Source of the DNA: Pseudomonas quercus
Lineage (GTDB): Bacteria; Pseudomonadota; Gammaproteobacteria; Pseudomonadales; Pseudomonadaceae
Assembly (NCBI RefSeq): GCF_012033695.1
Contig: NZ_JAAVJI010000018.1
Coordinates: 27,993-91,992, forward strand
Direction: 5' to 3'
DNA: 64,000 nt
Every line of letters begins with the position of its first letter. Position 1 is the first letter of the stretch. Below are positions 33,680 through 41,675 of this stretch, piece by piece. The translations under genes were made by a program, and so were the position numbers. The notes under the pieces were generated by a model, which saw nothing but the letters and a program-made list of their open reading frames with translations, was not told where the DNA came from and made no database searches.

Positions 33680-33945
33680 CAAAGGGGCGCCTGAGCAGTA
33701 GAAGGGCATGAAGCATGGCGCCAACGCACCTGCAGGGCATCGTTGGCAGTGTTTCGGCAAAGAGACGCAAGGTACGTTCCCTTTGGTACTCGAATCAATG
33801 GGGTACCCTACTCAATGGCGGGCGTGCAGGCACAGAAACGGCGGTGCAAGGCAGTGCCGGGCTGCAGGGCAGCGGTTGACCTGATCGAACCCCCGGCACA
33901 CTGCTGCGGTCTGGTCCTGTATCTTTGTTCAGGAACCGGCCCGTT

Positions 33946-34776
33946 ATGTCACCCCATCACACCTTGGTTGTTCTCGCACGTTGTGGCTATGCCGCGCGGG
34001 GCATCGTTTACTTGTTGGTTGGGATTTTCGCCCTGCTCGCCGCGAAGGGGTCTTCAAACCCCAAAGACAGCCACAGCAGCCTCACCGCTGTGTTCAGCCA
34101 ACCCCTGGGCCATGTGATGGTGGGGCTAGTGGTGGCGGGGCTGTTTGCGTTTGCTGCCTGGCGCGTATTCCAGGCGGTTCGGGATGTAGACCACCATGGT
34201 AAGGACCTGAAAGGGTGGGTGATCCGCATCGGCCTGCTGACCGGGGGGCTGGTGAATGGCGCGTTGGGTTTTTTTGCCTTGGGCCTGTTGGTGAGCAACC
34301 TGCAACGTTCAGGTGACTCTGGAGGCGGGCAGACCCAGGACCTGCTGTCGAGCCTATTGGCCTGGCCACACTCCAACCTCTTGGTTTACCTGATGGCGCT
34401 GGTGCCTTTAGGTGTGGGCATTGCGCACCTGGTGAAGGGGTGGAAGGCCTCCTTCGAGAAGTATTTCGAAGCTGACGAAGACACCATGAAGTACGTGCGG
34501 CCCGTGGCGCGGTTCGGGTTGATAGCCCGAGGGGTGGTGTTTATAGAAATCGCCGTGCTGTTGGGCATCAGTGGCTCCAGCTACCAGGCCATGCACCCGC
34601 CTGGCATGAAAGAAGCCCTTAACGCCTTGCAGACACTGCCCGGCGGCGGCGTGGTGCTGATGGTTATCGCATTGGGGTTGATTGCCTTTTCGGTGTACAG
34701 CTTTTCAGAAGCGGCCTGGCGGCGTGTTGAGGTCGACGTGCCCCACATTCACGCACCCAACCCGTTCTCAAAGTAG
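33946..34776 (+). CDS. DUF1206 family membrane protein
   Basis: A 276-residue membrane protein made of three similar two-helix units, the hallmark of DUF1206. Each unit starts with a variant of Arg-x-Gly-Tyr/Leu-x-Ala-Arg-Gly (near residues 12, 95 and 190), the last being Arg-Phe-Gly-Leu-Ile-Ala-Arg-Gly-Val-Val-Phe. I choose the ATG at 33946, since the upstream alternative is a TTG. The function is unknown for the family. It is monocistronic and divergent from the ABC operon. Confidence 0.85.
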   Translation: MSPHHTLVVLARCGYAARGIVYLLVGIFALLAAKGSSNPKDSHSSLTAVFSQPLGHVMVGLVVAGLFAFAAWRVFQAVRDVDHHGKDLKGWVIRIGLLTGGLVNGALGFFALGLLVSNLQRSGDSGGGQTQDLLSSLLAWPHSNLLVYLMALVPLGVGIAHLVKGWKASFEKYFEADEDTMKYVRPVARFGLIARGVVFIEIAVLLGISGSSYQAMHPPGMKEALNALQTLPGGGVVLMVIALGLIAFSVYSFSEAAWRRVEVDVPHIHAPNPFSK

Positions 34777-34810
34777 CTGAGGGCGCGGAAAAATGTGTAC
34801 AGGCAGGGGT

Positions 34811-34836
34811 TCAGTGTAGGAGTTTTCAGCCGATGA
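34811..34836 (+). promoter_or_regulatory. possible FliA promoter of the BdlA-like gene
   Basis: TCAG (34811-34814), a 14-bp spacer and GCCGATGA (34829-34836) make a sigma-28-like element 42 bp before the start of the PAS-PAS-MCP gene. One -10 base departs from GCCGATAA. The distance matches that of the chemoreceptor promoter at 13.2 kb. Confidence 0.45.
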
Positions 34837-34878
34837 AGGCTTGTCACTTTCCTTTCGCTGCGTTGTACAGGTGCTCAC

Positions 34879-36195
34879 ATGTTTTTCAACAATCAGAACA
34901 AAATGGCGCTGGCCACCCTTCGCGACGAGCTGGCAACCATCGAACAGATCCGCGCTGGGCTGGACGAGGACATGCTCGTCATGCACTTGGACGCAGACGG
35001 GCGGATCAAGCATGTGAATGCCAATTTTCAGCAAGAGATGTTGCACCGGGAGGCCAGCGTGCAAGGGCGCCTGCTGTCGGAGCTGGTGCCAGACGAAGCC
35101 CGGCAGGACAGTTTCCACCGGCGCGTGTGGTCGGCCTTGAAAGAGGGCGGCAACTTCACCGGTACGCTGCGGCTGCTGCGTGGCGATGGGCGCGAGGCCT
35201 GGTTGCGGGTGCTGCTTCACCCCATTCGCAAGGTGGACAACAAGCTCAGCTACGTGATTTACGCCAGTGACCTGACCCGCACTATCGAAACGTCCCGTGA
35301 GCAGGACAGCATGATCAAGGCGCTGCAGCGGTCCACAGCGGTGATCGAGTTCGACCTGCAGGGCCATGTGCTGGTGGCCAATGAGCGCTTTCTGAACGCA
35401 ATGGGGGTGCGGCTTGAACAGATAAAAGGCAAGCATCACCGCCTGTTCTGCACCCCAGAGGACGCCCAGTCGGCTGAGTATGCCGCCTTCTGGGATCGCC
35501 TGCGCCAAGGCGAGTTCGTGGCCGGCCGGTTCAAGCGCCTAGACGGGGCCGGGCGGACGGTGTGGCTGGAAGCGTCCTACAACCCGGTGTTCAATGCCAG
35601 CAATCGCTTGGTCAAGGTGGTGAAATTCGCGACAGTGATCACCGAGCAGGTGAACCAGGAAATGGCGGTCTCCGATGCCGCCTCCCTGGCCTACTCCACT
35701 TCCGTTCAAACCGACACCACCGCTCAGCGCGGTGCCGAGGTGGTCCAGCAGACAGTGGCCGTGATGCGCGAGCTGGCCCGGCAGATGCAAGGGGCAGCCG
35801 AAGGGATCGAGGCCTTGGACCAGCAGAGCCAGGTGATTACCACCATCATCAAAACCATCAGCAGCATTGCCGAGCAGACCAACCTGCTGGCCTTGAACGC
35901 GGCCATCGAAGCCGCGCGGGCAGGGGAGCAGGGCAGGGGCTTTGCGGTGGTGGCCGATGAAGTGCGCCAACTGGCGTCCCGTACCACCCAGGCCACCGTG
36001 GAGATCGCTGGCGTGGTTCAGCAGAACCAGCGGTTGGCGTCCGAGGCTGTAACAGTGATCGGCACAGGCCGCGAACAGGCCGAGCAAGGCCTAAACCTGG
36101 CCAACCAGGCCGGCTCGGCCATTGTGGAGATCCAGGACGGGGCCCGCAAAGTGCTCGGTGCAGTAGAGCAGTTCGCCACCCGCCTGGGGCGCTGA
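34879..36195 (+). CDS. soluble double-PAS methyl-accepting protein, BdlA-like
   Basis: A 438-residue cytoplasmic receptor with no transmembrane segment: PAS 1 (about 22-135), PAS 2 (about 145-262), then an MCP signalling domain (about 270-438) with an intact tip (Glu-Gln-Thr-Asn-Leu-Leu-Ala-Leu-Asn-Ala-Ala-Ile) and Gly-Phe-Ala-Val-Val-Ala-Asp-Glu-Val-Arg. The layout and length match BdlA of P. aeruginosa, which links sensory input to c-di-GMP and biofilm dispersion; PAS domains may hold a haem or flavin as in Aer-type proteins. The signalling coiled coil is short, as in BdlA. Alternative: a soluble aerotaxis receptor. A FliA-like promoter precedes it. Confidence 0.85.
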   Translation: MFFNNQNKMALATLRDELATIEQIRAGLDEDMLVMHLDADGRIKHVNANFQQEMLHREASVQGRLLSELVPDEARQDSFHRRVWSALKEGGNFTGTLRLLRGDGREAWLRVLLHPIRKVDNKLSYVIYASDLTRTIETSREQDSMIKALQRSTAVIEFDLQGHVLVANERFLNAMGVRLEQIKGKHHRLFCTPEDAQSAEYAAFWDRLRQGEFVAGRFKRLDGAGRTVWLEASYNPVFNASNRLVKVVKFATVITEQVNQEMAVSDAASLAYSTSVQTDTTAQRGAEVVQQTVAVMRELARQMQGAAEGIEALDQQSQVITTIIKTISSIAEQTNLLALNAAIEAARAGEQGRGFAVVADEVRQLASRTTQATVEIAGVVQQNQRLASEAVTVIGTGREQAEQGLNLANQAGSAIVEIQDGARKVLGAVEQFATRLGR

Positions 36196-36404
36196 ACGCT
36201 GCAGGTGATAGGGGGGGCGTCCCTGGCCGCAACGGCCTGCATGCGTGTGCCCGGTGCCCATTGGCACCTTCGCAGGTCACCCGGCATCGCCGGTGCAATA
36301 CCTCTGTTCACGCTGCTGCACTCAGCGCCTGCGGCCATTACACTGGCGCCGCGCATTGATTGCCTGGCCCAGGCGCGGGCCTTTGCTAAGCCCCGAGGCT
36401 ACTG

Positions 36405-37100
36405 TTGAACGAACACACCCTGTCCCAGCGCCTGGAGCATGTGGCTGCCCAGGTGCCCCAAGCGGCTTGCCTGGCGGACATCGGCTCTGACCATGCCTAC
36501 CTGCCAGTGGCGCTGATGCGTCGAGGGCAGATCACCCGTGCCATCGCAGGTGAGGTGGCACACACACCATTTCAGGCTGCCGGGCGAACTGTCCGCGAAA
36601 ATGGGTTCGAGCACTGCATTGAAGTGCGCCTGGCCAGCGGCCTGGCGGCCATCCGCCCTGAAGACGGGGTTACGGCGATCACCCTCTGTGGTATGGGCGG
36701 GGAAACCCTAAGGGACATTCTGGACAGCGGCCGAGCCTTCCTGAAGGGGACCGAGCGGCTGATCCTGCAGCCCAATGGTGGTGAGCGGCCGCTGCGCCAT
36801 TGGTTGATGGCCAATGGTTACCGCATCTTGGCCGAGCAGGTGCTGCGGGAAAACCGCTTCGATTACGAAATTATCACCGCCGACCCTACCGGGCCGGTGG
36901 CCTATACCGAGCAGGAGCTGTATTTCGGCCCCTTGCTGATGCAGGCCCGCACCCCTGCCTTCCTGGCCAAGTGGCGGCGGTTGCTGCAGGTGCGGCAGCG
37001 CGCCCTGGCACAGCTTACCCAAGCCCAGCAGGGCGCACCCGCCGAGAAGCTGAACGAACTCCACCGCCAGGTAAGCTGGATCACTCAATTACTCAGCTAA
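36405..37100 (+). CDS. trmK: tRNA (adenine(22)-N(1))-methyltransferase family protein
   Basis: A 231-residue SAM-dependent methyltransferase of the TrmK family, which methylates N1 of A22 in tRNAs. The SAM-binding loop is Leu-Ala-Asp-Ile-Gly-Ser-Asp-His-Ala-Tyr-Leu-Pro (about 23-34), and Gly-Met-Gly-Gly-Glu (about 97) is typical. The C-terminal coiled coil near residues 185-231 fits the family. The start is a TTG with GAGG upstream; no ATG is near. The gene stands alone before the catabolic cluster and is probably unrelated to it. Confidence 0.85.
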   Translation: MNEHTLSQRLEHVAAQVPQAACLADIGSDHAYLPVALMRRGQITRAIAGEVAHTPFQAAGRTVRENGFEHCIEVRLASGLAAIRPEDGVTAITLCGMGGETLRDILDSGRAFLKGTERLILQPNGGERPLRHWLMANGYRILAEQVLRENRFDYEIITADPTGPVAYTEQELYFGPLLMQARTPAFLAKWRRLLQVRQRALAQLTQAQQGAPAEKLNELHRQVSWITQLLS

Positions 37101-37115
37101 GCCCACCTTGTGGGA

Positions 37116-37129
37116 CCGGGCTTGCCCGG
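37116..37129. repeat. single REP-like hairpin
   Basis: CCGGGCTTGCCCGG, flanked by TGGGA and GAACCCA, is a typical Pseudomonas REP core after the trmK stop. A similar core is at 52664-52678. Confidence 0.5.
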
Positions 37130-37142
37130 GAACCCACTTTGC

Positions 37143-37205
37143 TAGAATGATCGAATCAATCAATAAAGAGCTAGATAAAATTCTTTATTGATCGAAACGA
37201 TCATT
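37143..37205 (+). promoter_or_regulatory. nested palindromes and -10-like box before the sugar-acid cluster
   Basis: An A+T-rich stretch holds two nested inverted repeats: AATGATCG (37146-37153) with CGATCATT (37198-37205) outside, and TCAATAAAGA (37160-37169) with TCTTTATTGA (37182-37191) inside. The word TGATCGAA occurs at both 37148 and 37189. A -10-like TAGAAT (37143-37148) overlaps the left outer arm. The placement, 40 bp before the first gene, suits an operator for the DeoR-type regulator encoded at the cluster end. Confidence 0.5.
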
Positions 37206-37245
37206 AAGCGCATGATGACGACCAGAACAATCACAATGAGACGTC

Positions 37246-38124
37246 ATGATGAGATTCCAAGGCATCGTTCCAGCGCTGGTCACGCCCTTTACGAACACCC
37301 ATCAGGTGGATGAAGGCGCGCTGCGTTCATTGATCGAAAACCTGATCGGGCATGGCGTCCATGGGCTGTTCGTGCTGGGTACCAATGGCGAATTCTTCAC
37401 GCTGAGCGAGCGCGAAAAACTGAACATTGCGCGCATTACCGTGGAAGCGACTGCAGGCCGGGTGCCAGTGATTGCCGGTACCGGGGCCTTTGCCACCCAC
37501 GAAGTGATCGAGATGAACAGCCGCATGGTTGAACTGGGCGTAGACGCGCTGTCGGTGATCACCCCGTTCTTCAACGCCATCAGCCAGAAAGAGCTGATCA
37601 ACCATTACACCGCCATCGCGGACGCTTCAGCACTGCCCATCATGATGTACAACATTCCGGCGAAGACTGGCTTGTCCATTGGCATAGGCGCTGTGGCAGC
37701 CCTGTCCCAGCACCCCCAGATCAAGGGTATCAAGGACAGCGCCGGCAACTTCGACAACCTGGTGCAGATGATCCAGTACCGCAGCGACGATTTTGCGGTG
37801 TTCGCCGGCACAGACTCCCTGATCTATTGGAACCTGCTGGCAGGGGGTGACGGTGCCGTGGCCGCGACCGCCAACGCCGTACCCAGCGTGGTGATGGACA
37901 TCTGGCACCGTTTCCAGGCCGGGGACCATGAAGGGGCACGAGCGGCCCAGGAACACCTGCGCCCGCTGCGTGATGCCTTTGCCATGGGCACCATGCCGGT
38001 AGTGCTCAAGAAAGCAGCAGACCTGCTCAATGTTCGTGTGGGCCCCTGCCGACCGCCTGTTTCGCCCTTGGACGAAGCAGCGATTAATACCCTGGAGCGC
38101 CTGTTGGCCGTGTACCTCCCCTGA
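37246..38124 (+). CDS. DapA/NanA superfamily lyase (2-keto-3-deoxy acid aldolase-like)
   Basis: A 292-residue class I aldolase of the dihydrodipicolinate synthase/N-acetylneuraminate lyase superfamily. The Schiff-base Lys is 163 (Gly-Ile-Lys-Asp-Ser-Ala-Gly) and the catalytic Tyr 135 (Met-Tyr-Asn-Ile-Pro-Ala-Lys-Thr). The carboxylate-binding loop reads Gly-Thr-Asn-Gly-Glu (45-49) instead of the Gly-Thr-Thr-Gly-Glu of lysine-biosynthetic DapA, so this is a catabolic paralogue. Such enzymes split 2-keto-3-deoxy sugar acids to pyruvate and an aldehyde. It is the first gene of the cluster, and the following alcohol dehydrogenase could handle the aldehyde. The substrate is unknown. Confidence 0.87.
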   Translation: MMRFQGIVPALVTPFTNTHQVDEGALRSLIENLIGHGVHGLFVLGTNGEFFTLSEREKLNIARITVEATAGRVPVIAGTGAFATHEVIEMNSRMVELGVDALSVITPFFNAISQKELINHYTAIADASALPIMMYNIPAKTGLSIGIGAVAALSQHPQIKGIKDSAGNFDNLVQMIQYRSDDFAVFAGTDSLIYWNLLAGGDGAVAATANAVPSVVMDIWHRFQAGDHEGARAAQEHLRPLRDAFAMGTMPVVLKKAADLLNVRVGPCRPPVSPLDEAAINTLERLLAVYLP

Positions 38125-38146
38125 ACCTGCCAAGGAGTCTCGCGCC

Positions 38147-39310
38147 ATGCCCTACCATTTTCAGACCGTCAAACACCTGATCCATGGCCCAGCGGCACTC
38201 GACAGCCTGGGCGATCACCTTAACCTGCTGAACATACCGCTGCGCCGCCTGGTGCTGGTCACCCAGAACGCCATGCACCGCCAAGGCGTGACAGACCGCT
38301 TGAAGGCACTGTTTGCCGAGCGGGACATTGAGCTGCACGTGATCGACAACGTGGAGATCGAACCCAGCATCGAAAACATCAACCAGGTGTTCGAGCGGCA
38401 AGTGGCGCCCCATTCGCCCGATGCACTGATCGCGGTGGGGGGCGGCAGCGTACTGGACGCCGCCAAGTTGTTCGCCGTGATGCTCACCAATAGCGTGCCG
38501 GTGAGGGACATGCTGGGCATCGACAAGGTGCCCAAGGCGGGGGTGCCCTTGATACTGGTGCCGACCACCTCCGGCACCGGCTCTGAAGTGACACCCAACG
38601 CCATCGTGACCTTGCCGGATGAAGCGCTGAAAGTGGGCGTGGTCAGCCGGCACCTGCTGCCAACGCTGGTACTGCTCGACCCGCTGCTGACCTTGACCCT
38701 ACCCAAGGCCATCACGGCCGCTACCGGTATGGATGCATTCACCCACGCGCTGGAATCCTACATTTCTACCAAGGCCAACCCGGTGAGCGACGGTTTTGCC
38801 TTGGAAGCCATGCGCTTGATCGCGGGCAGTATCGAACAGGCCTACGCCCAGCCCGACTTGGTCCAGGCGCGAGGGGATATGCTGCTGGGCTCCATGTATG
38901 GGGGGCTGGCACTGACGGCCGCAGGCACGGCTGCCGTTCATGCGCTGGCCTACCCCTTGGGCGGGCAATTTCACGTCACCCATGGGGTGGCTAATGCCAT
39001 GTTGCTGCCCCATGTGATGGCCTTCAACCAGGATGCCTGTGCCGAACGGCTGAAAAGGGCCGCTTGTGTGTGTGGCGTGGCCGCCCCTGGCGACGGTGCC
39101 GAAACGGCGGCGGCCAAGTTGATCGAGCGGATTGTGCAATGGACCGCCGTGCTGAACATCCCCCAGGACCTGACGACGTTTGGCGTGACCGAAGCCCATT
39201 TACCGGAGTTGGCCGTCGCGGCGTCCAAGGTCACGCGCCTGATGGTGAACAACCCCAAGGCCATGAGCCTGAGCGACATCCAGGCTGTCTACCGCCGGTT
39301 GCTGCCATGA
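38147..39310 (+). CDS. iron-containing alcohol dehydrogenase
   Basis: A 387-residue group III dehydrogenase (FucO/AdhB-like). I start at the ATG at 38147, which follows AAGGAG. The nucleotide loop Gly-Gly-Gly-Ser is at 98-101, and the four metal ligands are all present as Asp196, His200, His265 and His279. The enzyme should interconvert an aldehyde or ketone and an alcohol with NAD(P)H, for example lactaldehyde or glycolaldehyde, or oxidise a hydroxy acid. It lies 22 bp after the lyase gene, and its stop overlaps the kinase start (ATGA). Confidence 0.9.
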   Translation: MPYHFQTVKHLIHGPAALDSLGDHLNLLNIPLRRLVLVTQNAMHRQGVTDRLKALFAERDIELHVIDNVEIEPSIENINQVFERQVAPHSPDALIAVGGGSVLDAAKLFAVMLTNSVPVRDMLGIDKVPKAGVPLILVPTTSGTGSEVTPNAIVTLPDEALKVGVVSRHLLPTLVLLDPLLTLTLPKAITAATGMDAFTHALESYISTKANPVSDGFALEAMRLIAGSIEQAYAQPDLVQARGDMLLGSMYGGLALTAAGTAAVHALAYPLGGQFHVTHGVANAMLLPHVMAFNQDACAERLKRAACVCGVAAPGDGAETAAAKLIERIVQWTAVLNIPQDLTTFGVTEAHLPELAVAASKVTRLMVNNPKAMSLSDIQAVYRRLLP

Positions 39311-40599
39311 CGGACAGCCTACTGGTTATCGCGGACGACCTGTCTGGCGCCGCGGATTGTGCCGTGGGGTTTACCGGCCAGTGCCTTGCTCGCGTCGTTA
39401 TTGGCAGTGCCGTGGGCGCATTGCAGCCAGGCGTCACCGCGCTGGACCTGGACACGCGGCGGCTGTCGCCTCAACAGGCCGCCGACGCTCAGCAGGCAGT
39501 ACTGGCGCAACCCCTGTTGGCCGCTTGCCCGCTGTACAAGAAAGTCGATTCCACCTTGCGGGGGAATGTGGTCAGCGAGGTGATTGCACTGCTGGGCAGG
39601 GGCATGGCACTGGTGGCCCCGGCCTTTCCCGCCTTGGGGCGGACCACACGAAGCGGCGTGCAATGGCTGGGCGAAGCGCCGGTGAGTGATTCCGATGTGT
39701 GGGCCAACGAAGGGTTGAGCGGCAGCGCAGACCTGCTGGCTTTGTTCGGTGCCCAAGGTGTTCGCGTGGCGGGCCTCTCCCGGTCGGCACTGGCACAACC
39801 GGACCTGCCACAGGTGGTGCGCCAACACTGTACCCAGGGCACCCAGGTGCTGGTGTGCGATGCCCTGTACGAGGAAGACCTTGCGCTCTTGGCCACTGCC
39901 TCGGCGCCCCTGTGGGCTCAGGTGTTCTGGGTGGGCTCGGCCGGCCTGGCCCGGCATCTGGCACTGGAATTGTCCCTGCCGCCGGTTACTGGCAACCACC
40001 GGCAGGCGGGCCTCACGGGGCCTGTCCTGGTCGAGCCTAACCTGGCCGGGCCTGTGCTGACGGTGGTGGGCAGCATGTCGGCGCATTCCCATGGGCAGGC
40101 GGAGTATTTGGCAGGGCACACAGCGCCTTTCAGGCTACAGCTGTCACCCCGCCTGCTAGTGGCTGATGAGGCCCAGCCGCAGCGTGATGAGTGGGCGGCA
40201 CAACTTGCCCACGCCCTGGCCAACGGGCAGGACGCGTTGGTCACCTTGATCCAAGTGGGCCGTGACCCCGCGCAGGGACCGGCTTTGTCCCAGGCCTTGG
40301 GTGCCTTGCTCAAAGGGCCGCTGGCCCACGCGGGGTGCCTGATCGCCACAGGAGGAGAAACGGCCCGCGCTGTGCTCAGCCATGCCGGGGTCGACGTGCT
40401 CGAACTGCACACCGAACTGACGCCCGGCGTGGCCTGTGCCACGGCTTGCCACGGCGGCCGACGGCTGATCGTGATCACTAAGGCGGGTGGTTTCGGCCAG
40501 CCTGCCACGCTTCACAACGCCTGGTGCCAGGTACGGGCCAGCGAAGGCGCTATCGCGCCAGCCACCGCTTTGCTTGAAAAGGATACGCCCCATGTCTGA
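39307..40599 (+). CDS. four-carbon acid sugar kinase (DUF1537)
   Basis: A 430-residue kinase of the DUF1537 family (DtnK/OtnK), known to phosphorylate tetronates such as threonate, erythronate or their 3-oxo forms. I use the ATG at 39307, coupled to the upstream stop. The N-terminal domain opens with Ile-Ala-Asp-Asp-Leu-Ser-Gly-Ala-Ala-Asp (8-17), Lys-Lys-Val-Asp-Ser-Thr-Leu-Arg-Gly is near residue 80, and the C-terminal nucleotide-binding domain has Gly-Gly-Glu-Thr-Ala-Arg-Ala-Val near 355. Followed by PdxA2 with an 8-bp overlap, the arrangement used for D-threonate/D-erythronate breakdown. Confidence 0.9.
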   Translation: MTDSLLVIADDLSGAADCAVGFTGQCLARVVIGSAVGALQPGVTALDLDTRRLSPQQAADAQQAVLAQPLLAACPLYKKVDSTLRGNVVSEVIALLGRGMALVAPAFPALGRTTRSGVQWLGEAPVSDSDVWANEGLSGSADLLALFGAQGVRVAGLSRSALAQPDLPQVVRQHCTQGTQVLVCDALYEEDLALLATASAPLWAQVFWVGSAGLARHLALELSLPPVTGNHRQAGLTGPVLVEPNLAGPVLTVVGSMSAHSHGQAEYLAGHTAPFRLQLSPRLLVADEAQPQRDEWAAQLAHALANGQDALVTLIQVGRDPAQGPALSQALGALLKGPLAHAGCLIATGGETARAVLSHAGVDVLELHTELTPGVACATACHGGRRLIVITKAGGFGQPATLHNAWCQVRASEGAIAPATALLEKDTPHV

Positions 40600-41626
40600 A
40601 CTGCCTGTCATCGGTATCACCATGGGCGATGCTGCCGGGGTTGGCCCGGAGATCATCGTCAAAGCCCTGGCTCATGCCTCGGTCTACGCCCTGTGTCGCC
40701 CGCTGGTGATCGGGGATGCTGCGCGCCTGGCCGATGCCAACCGCATCGTGGGCGGGAACCTTCAAGTCAGCAGCATCACCACCCCTGACCAGGCGCGGTA
40801 TGTGCCGGGGGTGATCGACTGCATCGACCTGAAACTGATTCCAGCAGGCCTTCCTTACGGCCGGTTGTCTGCCGTAGCCGGGGACGCGGCCTATCACTAC
40901 ATCAAGCGCACAGTGGAGCTGGCCCAGGCCGGGCAGCTGCAGGCCATCTGCACGGCCCCGTTAAACAAGGAAGCGCTACACGCCGGGGGGCATGTCTTCC
41001 CCGGCCATACTGAAATGCTGGCGCATCTGACAGGGGTGGAAGAGGTGTCCATGATGCTGATGACGCCTACCTTGCGGGTGATCCATGTGACGACCCACAT
41101 TGGCATCATCGACGCTATCAACCGCATCGAGCCTGGCCTGGTACGGCGCACCATTGAACGAGCGCATCAGACACTGGTACGCGCCGGTATCCATGACCCT
41201 TTGATCGCCGTCTGCGGCATTAACCCCCATGCCGGTGAGAACGGTCTGTTCGGCTATGGGGAAGAAGCCACCAAGATCCAGCCAGCCATCGACGAATTGC
41301 GCGCACGCGGCTGGCGGGTGGAAGGGCCACTGCCGGCGGACACCTTGTTCTTCCGAGCCGGCCGTGGAGACTTCGACGCGGTGGTTGCCATGTATCACGA
41401 CCAAGGCCACGGCCCGGTAAAAGTCATGGGGCTGGAAGCCGGGGTAAACGTGACCATCGGCTTGCCGGTGATTCGCACCTCGGTTGACCACGGCACCGCC
41501 TTCGACATTGCCGGCAAGGGCATTGCCGACGAGCGCAGCCTGATCGAAGCCCTGCGCCAGGCCGTGGAGCTGGCCACCCGCACTGCACCTGAAACCGACC
41601 CACCCGTGGTTGCTGCCGTGTACTGA
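40592..41626 (+). CDS. 4-phosphothreonate-type dehydrogenase, PdxA2-like
   Basis: A 344-residue PdxA-family enzyme. I start at the ATG at 40592, overlapping the kinase by 8 bp. Met-Gly-Asp-Ala-Ala-Gly-Val-Gly-Pro-Glu is at 11-20 and the metal-binding histidines are His169, His213 (Asn-Pro-His-Ala-Gly-Glu) and His269 (Tyr-His-Asp-Gln-Gly-His). When next to a DUF1537 kinase, PdxA2 oxidises and decarboxylates 4-phospho-D-threonate or -erythronate to dihydroxyacetone phosphate. That role is inferred here from context; vitamin B6 synthesis is unlikely at this locus. Confidence 0.9.
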   Translation: MSELPVIGITMGDAAGVGPEIIVKALAHASVYALCRPLVIGDAARLADANRIVGGNLQVSSITTPDQARYVPGVIDCIDLKLIPAGLPYGRLSAVAGDAAYHYIKRTVELAQAGQLQAICTAPLNKEALHAGGHVFPGHTEMLAHLTGVEEVSMMLMTPTLRVIHVTTHIGIIDAINRIEPGLVRRTIERAHQTLVRAGIHDPLIAVCGINPHAGENGLFGYGEEATKIQPAIDELRARGWRVEGPLPADTLFFRAGRGDFDAVVAMYHDQGHGPVKVMGLEAGVNVTIGLPVIRTSVDHGTAFDIAGKGIADERSLIEALRQAVELATRTAPETDPPVVAAVY

Positions 41627-41675
41627 TCCCTTACCTGTTCAACGCCCCATTACAACAACAAACGGAGCGAACACC

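Noticed and set aside
37246..38124. Lysine-biosynthetic dapA
   Set aside because: The fold matches, but the loop is Gly-Thr-Asn-Gly-Glu and the gene is in a sugar-acid cluster; a catabolic lyase is more likely.
40754..40790. Second hrp box starting with GGAACC inside the PdxA2 gene
   Set aside because: The CCAC part is at the wrong spacing and the site is internal to a gene.
40592..41626. Vitamin B6 gene pdxA
   Set aside because: It overlaps a DUF1537 kinase gene and lacks the usual pdxA neighbours, so PdxA2 of tetronate catabolism is preferred.
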